Assembly (NCBI RefSeq): GCF_017795885.1
Contig: NZ_CP059297.1
Location: 2,175,001 to 2,239,000 of the forward strand
Length of the DNA: 64,000 bases
DNA from: Brevundimonas sp. AJA228-03
GTDB lineage: Bacteria; Pseudomonadota; Alphaproteobacteria; Caulobacterales; Caulobacteraceae
Direction of reading: 5' to 3'
In this document: positions 24,445 to 36,401 of the stretch, in pieces
Position numbering within the stretch: position 1 is the first letter of the stretch
Layout: the number at the start of each line of letters is the position of its first letter
Position numbers and translations under genes: made by a program
The notes under the pieces: model-generated
Database searches by the model: none
What the model was told of the DNA's origin: nothing
What the model saw: only the letters and a program-made list of their open reading frames with translations

Positions 24445-25547
24445 GCCGCGCCCCCTCCTGCCGGCACCGGGACAGGCGGGGCTGCGGTCGGCGGAACCGG
24501 CACCTGCCTAGCCGTCGAGGGGACCGTTGGCCTGGATCGCGTGGGAGCCGCCTGTGGTCTTGCGGAGCCTGGCCCGGCAGCGGCCGGGGTCCGCGCACGC
24601 CGTGCGGCCGCATCCCCGATGGCCGCCGCCTGGGTCGCGCTCGGAGCCGGCGCGGTCGCGAGGCCCGCCAGCGGAGCCGCGTTCAGGGCGTCCGGTGCGA
24701 CCAGCTGGCTGAAGTCCTGGAACAGCATGATGCGGACGTAGTCGATGGCCCCCCGATCGCTGAACAGCTTGACCCGCCAGGACCCGTCGATGCCGCGCGC
24801 TGCGACCCCGATCGGCACACCGCGCGGAAAGCCTCCGCCATCACCGGATGTCAGGACACGATCGCCGGCCTGGACCGCGCCGACACCGCGCACGAACTCA
24901 AGCTTGGGATTACCCGACCCATCGCCGGTCAGCAGGGCGCGAGCATCGGTGCGATCGATCAGAACGGGCGTGCGGCTGGCCACGTCGGTCAGCAGGAGCA
25001 TCCGGCTGACCCCGCCGGTCACGCCGACGATCCGTCCCACCAAACCCTGTTCGGTAATGACGGGATTGCCGATCCGGATGCCCTTGTCCGACCCTGCGTC
25101 CAGGAGGAACGATTTTGCAAAAGGCCCCCGGGATTCCGACACCGCGCGGGCAGTGGCCAGGGTAATGACCGGTTCGGTCCTCAAACCCAGCATGGCCTCG
25201 TAGCGGGCGTTGACGTTCTTCAGGGCGATGGCCTGGTCGCGCCAGGGCTGAAGCTCTTCCAGTTCCTTTTTCAGACGGCGGTTCTCGGACACGGCGAAGA
25301 AATAGCCGCCGAAATAGTCCGACGCCGCCCCGGCCCAGCGCACCGGGGCGGCGAAGATGCCGTTGAGCGGCCCGGCGCCTGCGTCGATGCCCGCGCGGAC
25401 GGGCCCATAGCCATCGGCGTCCGCGTCATGGCGGCGGTCAACAAGGATCAGCAGAACCGATGCAATGAGGGCGACCACGACCACGACCGCGGCGGTCCAC
25501 ACCAGCGGCACCTTGAACTGATCGAACGGTCCGTCGCGAAACGCCAC
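24441..25547 (-). CDS. mreC: Rod-shape protein MreC
   Basis: About 368 residues. One N-terminal membrane helix (VWTAAVVVVVALIASVLLIL) is followed by a coiled coil (ENRRLKKELEELQPWRDQ) and the periplasmic beta domains (KSFLLDAGSDKGIRIGNPVI and TGDGSGNPKLEFVRG). The last ~75 residues are an Ala/Pro-rich disordered tail. I prefer the GTG at 25547 because GGAAGG sits about 6 nt upstream. A TTG at 25562 is in frame but has no ribosome site. MreC links MreB filaments to PBP2/RodA. Confidence 0.95.
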   Translation of the reverse strand: MAFRDGPFDQFKVPLVWTAAVVVVVALIASVLLILVDRRHDADADGYGPVRAGIDAGAGPLNGIFAAPVRWAGAASDYFGGYFFAVSENRRLKKELEELQPWRDQAIALKNVNARYEAMLGLRTEPVITLATARAVSESRGPFAKSFLLDAGSDKGIRIGNPVITEQGLVGRIVGVTGGVSRMLLLTDVASRTPVLIDRTDARALLTGDGSGNPKLEFVRGVGAVQAGDRVLTSGDGGGFPRGVPIGVAARGIDGSWRVKLFSDRGAIDYVRIMLFQDFSQLVAPDALNAAPLAGLATAPAPSATQAAAIGDAAARRARTPAAAGPGSARPQAAPTRSRPTVPSTARQVPVPPTAAPPVPVPAGGGAA

Positions 25548-25644
25548 GGCCTGCCTTCCCAAAAAGAGTCATGGTCGGCGGGACGCCCCCCGCCGCTGTA
25601 CGCAGCCTATCGCAAAAAGCGGGCCACAATGAAACCGGCGAATT

Positions 25645-25670
25645 CGCTGCAATCACGGGGATTTGCAGCG
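25645..25670 (-). other. Hairpin between mreB and mreC
   Basis: CGCTGCAA and TTGCAGCG form an 8-bp dyad around 10 nt, inside the 139-bp mreB-mreC gap. There is no T-run, so it could be an RNA processing or stability hairpin that sets mreB above mreC, or an attenuator. Confidence 0.35.
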
Positions 25671-25686
25671 ACGCTTGCGGCTGGCC

Positions 25687-26736
<1,050 letters not shown>

Positions 26737-27003
26737 TTACCGTTCGGTTGGGGCCTTCAAGGCGCTGAAATCATCCGGCTTCGGCGACACCCCATCCGAA
26801 GCGTATCCCCACACGCGTCGAATTTCCTGATCGTCCTCGCCTGACCGGCTGTGCGCTCGTTTGCCCGCATGGACAGGCGAATACAAGCCCCGATGGCACC
26901 CGAACGACCGCTTCCGATCACGACCCGGTGACGGCTATGCCCCGGTTTCTGCGCAACGTTTCGAACGGTCGACCCACCGGACCTGCGCCGCCCCGAGTTC
27001 TGG

Positions 27004-29026
<2,023 letters not shown>

Positions 29027-29039
29027 TCAGGCCTGAAGG

Positions 29040-30080
29040 TCAGCTGGCCCGGCTGACGGCGAAGTCGGCGAGCTTTTCCAGCGCCGCGCGCCAATCCCCG
29101 TTCGGGAGCATCTTCAACGCAGCCTTGGCGGCGTCGGCGTATTCGCCGGCCGTATCCAGCGTGGCCGACACCGCGCCCGTACCCAGGATCAACTCTCGCG
29201 CCCGGCGGAAATCTTCGTCGGTCCGCTGGTTGCCGTTGATCGTGCGGTCCCAGAAGGCGTCCTCGCGTCCGCGCGTTCGGGCCACAGCCAGCAGGAGCGG
29301 CATGGTCACCTTGCCTTCGCGGAAGTCGTCGCCCGCGTTCTTGCCCAGGGTTTCCGACGAACCGCCGTAGTCGAGCGCGTCGTCGGCCAGCTGGAAGGCA
29401 AGACCCAGGTTGAGCCCATAGGCGCGCAGCGCCGACGTCGTCGTCTGGTCCGCGCCGACGCCGACGGCACCGGATTCGGCGGCGGCTGCGAACAGTTCGG
29501 CGGTCTTGGCCGAAATGATCCGCAGATAGGTTTCCTGATCCAGGTTCAGGTCGTGCGCCCGCGTCAGCTGCAGCACCTCGCCCTGGGCGATCACGCTGGA
29601 GGCCTGGGCCAGAATACCCAGAGCCCGAATCTGGTCGGTTTCAACCATCAGCTCGAAGGCGCGGGCGAACAGGAAGTCGCCGACCAGCACGCTGGTGGCC
29701 GAGCCCCAGATCAGATGGGCCGCGACCTTGCCGCGACGGCGCTCGGACCCGTCCACGACGTCATCGTGCAGAAGGGTGGCGGTGTGAATGAACTCGACGG
29801 AGGCCGCCAGCTTCAGCGCGGCCGTCAGATCGGCTTCGGGCCGGCCCGCCGTGGCGGACCGCGCCGCCGCGATCGTCAGCAAGGGCCGCAGGCGTTTGCC
29901 GCCCGCCGAGACGATATGCTCGGCCAGCAGCGGGATCACAGGCACGCTGGACTGCATCCGGTCCAGGATCAGGGCATCGACGGCCGCCATGTCGACCTTG
30001 GCCAGCCGGGCCAGGGCCTCGGCATCGCCCCGGTCCCTGATGGGATGGGCTCGGGGCGCGGTCAAAGTGACGGCATCCAA
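29040..30080 (-). CDS. ispB: Long-chain polyprenyl diphosphate synthase (IspB-like)
   Basis: 346 residues. The first aspartate-rich motif is LLHDDVVDGSERRRG and the second is FQLADDALDYGG; GGKRLRPLL binds the allylic substrate. It extends FPP with IPP units, most likely to the quinone side chain. The residues before the first motif (SVEFIHTATLLHD) fit a long-chain rather than a GGPP synthase, so I do not assign it to the carotenoid locus. Confidence 0.93.
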   Translation of the reverse strand: MDAVTLTAPRAHPIRDRGDAEALARLAKVDMAAVDALILDRMQSSVPVIPLLAEHIVSAGGKRLRPLLTIAAARSATAGRPEADLTAALKLAASVEFIHTATLLHDDVVDGSERRRGKVAAHLIWGSATSVLVGDFLFARAFELMVETDQIRALGILAQASSVIAQGEVLQLTRAHDLNLDQETYLRIISAKTAELFAAAAESGAVGVGADQTTTSALRAYGLNLGLAFQLADDALDYGGSSETLGKNAGDDFREGKVTMPLLLAVARTRGREDAFWDRTINGNQRTDEDFRRARELILGTGAVSATLDTAGEYADAAKAALKMLPNGDWRAALEKLADFAVSRAS

Positions 30081-30195
30081 AGGAAATCTCTCTCAAACGC
30101 GGCATCGGGGAGGATACGCCGCTTCCTTATCGCGCCCGCTTGCAGCAAACCGATCCGCCGGACAATGGTGACACCACCATGAGGGGTCAAGCCGC

Positions 30196-30969
30196 GTGAC
30201 CGTCGCATCTCCACCGTCCGAGGCCCTGCCGCACGACGAACCCATCGAGAATGCCCTGCTGGGCGGAAGGGTTCGTCTGTTGCAGGCCCGCGACGGCTAT
30301 CGCGCCGGGATGGACGCGGCCCTGCTGGCGGCGTCCGTGCCGGCCAGGCCGGGCGAGCGGGTGCTGGAGGCCGGATGCGGGGTCGGTGCCGTCCTGACCC
30401 AGATCGCGGCGCGCCGGTCCGGCGTCCTGCTGACCGGGATCGAGCGCGACGCAGCGGCGGTCGATCTGGGCGGGCGGAACGTCATCCTGAACGGCCTGCA
30501 AGACCGGATGGTCGTGAGGCACGGCGACGTCGCCGCAGGTTTCGCGGCGCCGGGGCTCGCCCGGTTCGACTGGGCGGTCAGCAATCCCCCCTTTTTCGAC
30601 GACGAGTCCGCCCTTCGCGCGCCCTCCCCGGCCAGGCGCGGGGCCTGGATCGCCGATGACGGACTGGCGGTCTGGACGCGGTTTCTGAGCGACGGCGTGC
30701 GGGACGGAGGCCGGATCGTGATCATCCACCGCGCCGACCGCCTGGCCGATCTGCTGGCCCTGCTGGGAGAGCGGTGCGGATCCTTCGCCATCAGGCCGAT
30801 CCAGCCGTTCGCGGACCATGCCGCGAAACGGGTCCTGATCCAGGCCATCCGCGGCGGCCGCGCCCCCTTGCGGCTGCTACCCGCCCTGATCCTGCACGAC
30901 CGCAACGGTGCCAAACATACGCCCGGGACGGAGGCGATCCTGCGCGGCGAGGCAGATATCGGTTTCTGA
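30196..30969 (+). CDS. trmN6: TrmN6-type tRNA (adenine-N6)-methyltransferase
   Basis: 257 residues from GTG at 30196 after GAGGGG. The opening (ENALLGGRVRLLQARDGYRA) and the SAM motif I VLEAGCGVGAVLTQIA lead to the AVSNPPFFDD adenine-N6 catalytic box. A C-terminal helical part follows. This matches the TrmN6/YfiC family, which methylates A37 of tRNA-Val. It is divergent from ispB. Confidence 0.9.
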   Translation: MTVASPPSEALPHDEPIENALLGGRVRLLQARDGYRAGMDAALLAASVPARPGERVLEAGCGVGAVLTQIAARRSGVLLTGIERDAAAVDLGGRNVILNGLQDRMVVRHGDVAAGFAAPGLARFDWAVSNPPFFDDESALRAPSPARRGAWIADDGLAVWTRFLSDGVRDGGRIVIIHRADRLADLLALLGERCGSFAIRPIQPFADHAAKRVLIQAIRGGRAPLRLLPALILHDRNGAKHTPGTEAILRGEADIGF

Positions 30970-31113
30970 CCCGTTCGGGACCTGGAGTCTCCAGGAGGAA
31001 AAAAGTGACTCTGACTTCTCCAGGGCTTCGACATTCACCTGAAGGCAGCCAGCACCCTGGACGGTACCTGCGCCAGAATCGGACGCAGGCCTCGGCACCC
31101 CACCCTGCCCGCC

Positions 31114-31156
31114 CCACCCGATCGCTGCGCGATCTGCCCTCCCCCGAGGGGGAGGG
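31114..31156. repeat. Palindromic REP-like element upstream of the 2OG gene
   Basis: A GATCGC-TGC-GCGATC dyad is followed by a perfect CCCTCCCCC/GGGGGAGGG hairpin (31137-31145 with 31148-31156). It shares the CTCCCCC/GGGGGAG core with the repeat in metF at 44747-44839, so it is probably a dispersed intergenic element. Confidence 0.65.
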
Positions 31157-31174
31157 AGAGGCTAAGAGACGTCC

Positions 31175-31786
31175 ATGTCCCTGCGCCCCCTCTTCGTCAC
31201 CCAGGTCTATGAGGCCACCCTCGCCGCCACACCGGGGTTCGAAACCTTCAACGCCGGCCTCTCCGACGCGTGTCGCATGCTGGCCACCGAGGACGGGGCC
31301 GGCCGGGCCTGGTGCAAGGCGCATGGATACCGGGGCTATACCTCCTACGGCTCGTTGAACGACCTGCCCCGGCGCCTGCCCGAGTTCGCCGAGCTGAAGA
31401 AGCATCTGGACCGCCACGCCCTGGCCTATGCCCGGGCCCTGAATTTCGACCTGGCCAGGAAGCCACGGCTCGACACGATGTGGGTCAATATCCTGATGCC
31501 CGGCGGGTCGCACTCCGGCCACATCCACCCGCACGCCTTCCTGTCCGGCACCGTCTATGTCGAAGTGCCAGACGGCGCGTCGGCCCTGAAGCTGGAGGAT
31601 CCCCGCCTGCCCCTGATGATGGCCCGCCCCGGCGTCGACCCCGATGCCCCGCAGTCCGAGCAGCCATTCGTCTACCTGACCCCCTCGGCCGGGACCGTGC
31701 TGATGTGGGAAAGCTGGCTGCGGCACGAAGTGCCGATGAACGCGGCGAAGGCAGAGCGGATTTCGGTGAGTTTCAACTACGCCTGA
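31175..31786 (+). CDS. 2OG-Fe(II) oxygenase, TIGR02466-like
   Basis: 203 residues. A double-stranded beta-helix oxygenase is indicated by NILMPGGSHSGHIHPHAFLS (HxxxH/HxH metal region), TVYVEVPDGA, and MWESWLRHEVPMN with the distal His. An Arg follows in KAERISVSFNYA for 2-oxoglutarate. It lies 37 bp before the sigma-factor gene and could be co-transcribed with it. Substrate is unknown. Confidence 0.85.
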   Translation: MSLRPLFVTQVYEATLAATPGFETFNAGLSDACRMLATEDGAGRAWCKAHGYRGYTSYGSLNDLPRRLPEFAELKKHLDRHALAYARALNFDLARKPRLDTMWVNILMPGGSHSGHIHPHAFLSGTVYVEVPDGASALKLEDPRLPLMMARPGVDPDAPQSEQPFVYLTPSAGTVLMWESWLRHEVPMNAAKAERISVSFNYA

Positions 31787-31823
31787 CTGTGTAACCTTTT
31801 CCGCGTCCCGCACGAACCACCCG

Positions 31824-32393
31824 GTGACCGTGACCGACCGCGAAGCGCATCTTCAGTCCCTCATGCTGCGTGGCCTTGATGGCGACGCTGGGGCCTGGCG
31901 CGTGCTGCTGACCGATCTGGGCGCGCATCTGCGGCCCTTCTTCGCCCGTCGGCTGTTCGACGGGGGGGCGGATGCCGAGGACCTGGTGCAGGAAACCCTG
32001 ATCGCCATCCATGCCAAGCGGACGACCTGGGACCGCAACCAGTCCTTCAGCGGATGGGCCTATGCGATCGCACGGCACAAGCTGATCGACCACCTGCGCC
32101 GACGCGGCCGCCGCCCGACCCATCCGCTGGACGAGGCGTCGGAGCTGTTCGCCGACCATACGGTCGAGGATGGCGCGACCCGGGCCGACCTGTCGCGCTG
32201 TCTGTCGCTGCTGCCCGCCCGCCAGCGCCGTCTGATCGAGGACGTCCGCCTGAAAGGCCTGACCGTCGCAGAGGCCGCCGCCAACCACGGCTACACCCTG
32301 ACCGCGGCCAAGGTCAGCATCCACCGCAGCCTGAAATCCCTGAACGCCCGCTTTGCGCCCGCGTCCCCCGACGGAGGCGACCATGAAGACTGA
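31824..32393 (+). CDS. sigF: ECF sigma factor, SigF type
   Basis: 189 residues from a GTG. Region 2 has AEDLVQETLIAIHAKRTTWD and the FSGWAYAIARHKLIDHLRR melting segment; region 4 has LLPARQRRLIEDVRLKGLTV followed by the HTH. Its end overlaps the start of the NrsF-like membrane protein, which is the cognate anti-sigma arrangement of Caulobacter SigF (stress response to metals such as chromate). The stimulus here is inferred only from that pairing. Confidence 0.9.
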   Translation: MTVTDREAHLQSLMLRGLDGDAGAWRVLLTDLGAHLRPFFARRLFDGGADAEDLVQETLIAIHAKRTTWDRNQSFSGWAYAIARHKLIDHLRRRGRRPTHPLDEASELFADHTVEDGATRADLSRCLSLLPARQRRLIEDVRLKGLTVAEAAANHGYTLTAAKVSIHRSLKSLNARFAPASPDGGDHED

Positions 32394-33024
32394 AGACCTG
32401 ATCGACGCCCTGGCTGTCGACCTGCCGCCGTCCGGCCGCCGCGAGATCGAACGCCGCCTGCTGCTGTGGATGGTCCCCGGCGGCCTGCTGGTGCTGGCCG
32501 GCGTCGGGCTTTGGCTGGGGTTCCGCAGCGACCTCGCCACCGCCATGATCGGTCCGACCTTCTGGGCCAAGGCGGCCTACACCGGAGGGCTGGCGGTCGC
32601 CGCCTTCTGGCTGCTGGCGCGGCTGGGTCGGCCGGGTGCCAGCGCGAAGGCACCGCTGACGGTGCTCGCCGCCCTGCTGGTCGCGGCGGGGGCGCTGGCG
32701 GTCCATGAGCTGGTCACCATGCCGATGCCGGAGCGGATGCCCGCCCTGATGGGCGACAGCGCCCGGGCCTGTGCCCCCAACATCCTGCTGCTCAGCGGCC
32801 TGGCCGCCCCGTTCGTCTTCTGGGCGGCGCGAGCGTTTGCGCCGACACGCCCTGCCCTTGCGGGAGCCGCTGCAGGCCTTCTGACCGCCGGACTGGCCAC
32901 GACCCTGTACGGATTGCATTGCCCCGAACACACCGCCCCGTTCGTCGCCGTCTGGTATTCGCTCGGCATGGGGCTGGCGACCGCCATCGGCGCCGTCGCG
33001 GGACGGTTCGTTTTTCGCTGGTAG
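32383..33024 (+). CDS. nrsF: NrsF-type anti-sigma factor (DUF1109)
   Basis: 213 residues with a short cytoplasmic N-terminus (MKTEDLIDALAVDLPPSGRR) and six membrane helices, the DUF1109 layout. The ATG at 32383 lies inside the sigma gene (11-bp overlap), so the two are made stoichiometrically. Cysteines in the periplasmic-side loops (SARACAPN and GLHCPEH) are the type used for redox or metal sensing in NrsF. It would hold SigF at the membrane until stress. Confidence 0.88.
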   Translation: MKTEDLIDALAVDLPPSGRREIERRLLLWMVPGGLLVLAGVGLWLGFRSDLATAMIGPTFWAKAAYTGGLAVAAFWLLARLGRPGASAKAPLTVLAALLVAAGALAVHELVTMPMPERMPALMGDSARACAPNILLLSGLAAPFVFWAARAFAPTRPALAGAAAGLLTAGLATTLYGLHCPEHTAPFVAVWYSLGMGLATAIGAVAGRFVFRW

Positions 33025-33521
33025 GCGTCGGCCTAAAGGCCAATGACCCTCCGGACCGCCATTCCGGCGGCTTTTCGATCAGATGTCGAAAGCGCTCCCA
33101 CCCGCCGGGCGATCAGGCGATTGTCCAGCGTAAAGAGCTGCAACCGAATCACGCGGTATCGACCGATCCGACGTTCATGCCGGCGCAGGGTGGCGTGGAC
33201 GCGGGGCGAGCCATAACGGCCGCTGCTCTAGGCATGGATCAGGCGGATTTCCCCGGCCAGCTCGCGATTGGCGCCCATTCTCCCGCCGCACCTGTGTCTA
33301 CGAAACCGGGTGCAGGCCACTGCCGTTCGTCAGGTTTCGTTGGTGGCTGGGTGTAGACAGACAGACCGCAAACGGTTGAATAATGCCGTTGTCGGTTTGG
33401 GGTCGAGACCGGATTGTACCTGCTGTCAGTCAGGGCCGATCAGGGTGAAAACGCCAGTCTTTGCCCCGGCCAGCCTTTTTTCCGATTTGGCGACTCAACG
33501 CCTCAGGACAGGCCCGTCGTG
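33025..33521. other. Non-coding scar region with IS relic
   Basis: About 500 bp without an intact gene. It holds the transposase relic described separately and an inverted pair, TGTCTACGAAACC (33295-33307) against GGTTTCGT (33342-33349) plus GTAGACA (33353-33359). The pair might be a remnant of transposon ends. Base composition is less GC-rich toward its right side. Confidence 0.5.
33138..33290 (-). pseudogene. Relic of an IS3-family transposase (OrfB, HTH_21 region)
   Basis: Read on the minus strand, the DNA encodes NRELAGEIRLIHA, an in-frame TAG, then SSGRYGSPRVHATLRRHERR and IGRYRVIRL. This matches the segment before the DDE core of IS3-type OrfB proteins (LxxEIRxIHxxSxGxYGSPRxHAxLR). The stop codon and the loss of everything downstream (the DDE domain) show it is dead. 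No intact inverted-repeat ends are visible. Confidence 0.75.
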
Positions 33522-33710
33522 ATGAGAATCCTCACTCTATTGGCGATCGCAGCGGCCCTGACGGCACCCGCCGCACCTGAGGTAGTCAGAGCACCGTTTC
33601 AGTCCCATGAAGTCCTTGAGATTGGCTGGGATGCTTATTACAATCGTCACTATATTGATCCAAGGAGCCTATTCAGCAATATGAAGACAGCTGTTCTTGT
33701 TTTCTGTTGA
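33522..33710 (+). CDS. Short secreted-type ORF, possibly truncated
   Basis: 62 codons (MRILTLLAIAAALTAPAAPE, then VVRAPFQSHEVLEIG). The N-terminus looks like a signal peptide. The rest is short, has A/T-richer codons than neighbours and ends abruptly, so it may be the broken start of a longer gene. I recognise no family. Confidence 0.35.
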   Translation: MRILTLLAIAAALTAPAAPEVVRAPFQSHEVLEIGWDAYYNRHYIDPRSLFSNMKTAVLVFC

Positions 33711-33805
33711 TCTGGAATCTTATGCGCGGATTTGCTCCGGTCGCCAGAAGATACACGACGACAGGGCCTGTCCCCTCTAACCGAGAGATTTTCAACGTGT
33801 TTTCG

Positions 33806-34318
33806 ATGAGGCATGGCCTGACAAGGCACTTCGTTCTGGCGCTACTCGTAGGCGTGGCGCTGATCCCTGCCGCCCGCACCTTTGCATGCGTCCCGAGGCC
33901 TGCCGATGCGTCTCGTGAAGTCCAATACGCCAAAGCAGTCTTTGTTGGCCGTGTTGTTGCTGTTGAGCAGTCCGATCCAAGTGCGTGCATAGCAGCCGCT
34001 CGCTCAAGACAGCCGATCCTTTACCCCGGCTACGATGCCGGCGAAGCGGAATGTGAAGCTTTCGGCTGGGCGACCCTGGACCCCATTCGTTTCATACAAA
34101 ATGATGGTGCAGTCTCTGGCCCTTTCCGGGTGACCTGGAACAGCATGGTGTCCTGCGGCACCGGCTGGGTTGCTGAGGTCGGTGAACTTGTGATCGCCAT
34201 TGTTCCGCGCGAGGAAGGACCCGACAACGAAGGACCGACCGCTTACGTAAACGGTGCGTTACAGTACGATCCACTTGTCAGAACGATCCTCGACCTCGTT
34301 GAATCAAGCTCCCCTTAG
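33806..34318 (+). CDS. Secreted hypothetical protein, lower-GC
   Basis: About 170 residues from the ATG at 33806. The signal peptide ends near ARTFAC. The mature N-terminus ACVPRPADASREVQYAKAVF, then VGRVVAVEQSDP, recalls proteins that begin with a Cys followed by an xxFVGxV strand, as in NTR/TIMP-like domains. Further cysteines occur at about residues 58, 77 and 112. Codon use is distinctly less GC-biased than in neighbouring genes, consistent with acquired DNA next to the IS relic. Function is unknown. Confidence 0.65.
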   Translation: MRHGLTRHFVLALLVGVALIPAARTFACVPRPADASREVQYAKAVFVGRVVAVEQSDPSACIAAARSRQPILYPGYDAGEAECEAFGWATLDPIRFIQNDGAVSGPFRVTWNSMVSCGTGWVAEVGELVIAIVPREEGPDNEGPTAYVNGALQYDPLVRTILDLVESSSP

Positions 34319-34362
34319 GGGGCCGCGCCGGTCAGTATCCCTCGTCAACCCCGGATGACTCC

Positions 34363-34578
34363 TCAGGCCCGCTGTCGTCGTGCACAATGGCCACGACGAC
34401 AAGGAACCGATTTTCCCCAGGGGACCTGGGCGTCGCCCCTGGATCGCCGGACGACGGCCCACCGAACGTCCTTCGTCAGGCCACAGATCTGGCACCTCGC
34501 GATGACCGGGACCCGATGGCGTTGAAGGTTTGCCAGGGTCGGCGCAAGGTTGCGCCAGGCGGCCGGGGACCAGTTCAT
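34363..34578 (-). CDS. Small CxxC protein, possible zinc ribbon
   Basis: 71 codons from the ATG at 34578 (MNWSPAAWRNLAPTLANLQR). A CQICGL knuckle (residues about 33-36) is followed about 30 residues later by PCRRGHC, giving four cysteines plus a His. Short proteins with a leading Leu-rich helix, a CxxCG pair and a C-terminal CxxxxC pair are common in alphaproteobacteria and phage-derived DNA. The ribosome site is weak. It fills the otherwise empty stretch before ettA on the other strand. Confidence 0.5.
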   Translation of the reverse strand: MNWSPAAWRNLAPTLANLQRHRVPVIARCQICGLTKDVRWAVVRRSRGDAQVPWGKSVPCRRGHCARRQRA

Positions 34579-34655
34579 TTGCCACCCGGCGCGCGGGTCG
34601 CTACATCGCGCCCCTACCTCCCATCCGATTTTGACGACAGGGCGCACCGCACCTC

Positions 34656-36323
<1,668 letters not shown>

Positions 36324-36347
36324 GGCTCCAGACCAGAAAACAAAAAT

Positions 36348-36373
36348 GGGGACCGGGCTGCGGCCCGGTCCCC
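36348..36373. terminator. Bidirectional terminator between ettA and opgH
   Basis: GGGGACCGGGC pairs perfectly with GCCCGGTCCCC around TGCG. It is flanked by AAAACAAAAA on the left and TTTTCTTTTT on the right, so it works as an intrinsic terminator for both convergent genes. Confidence 0.93.
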
Positions 36374-36401
36374 TTTTCTTTTTCGCGTCAGAACGCCGGG
36401 A

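Noticed and set aside
29040-30080. Polyprenyl synthase as carotenoid crtE
   Set aside because: Sequence around the first Asp motif fits long-chain quinone synthases, and it lies far from the carotenoid genes.
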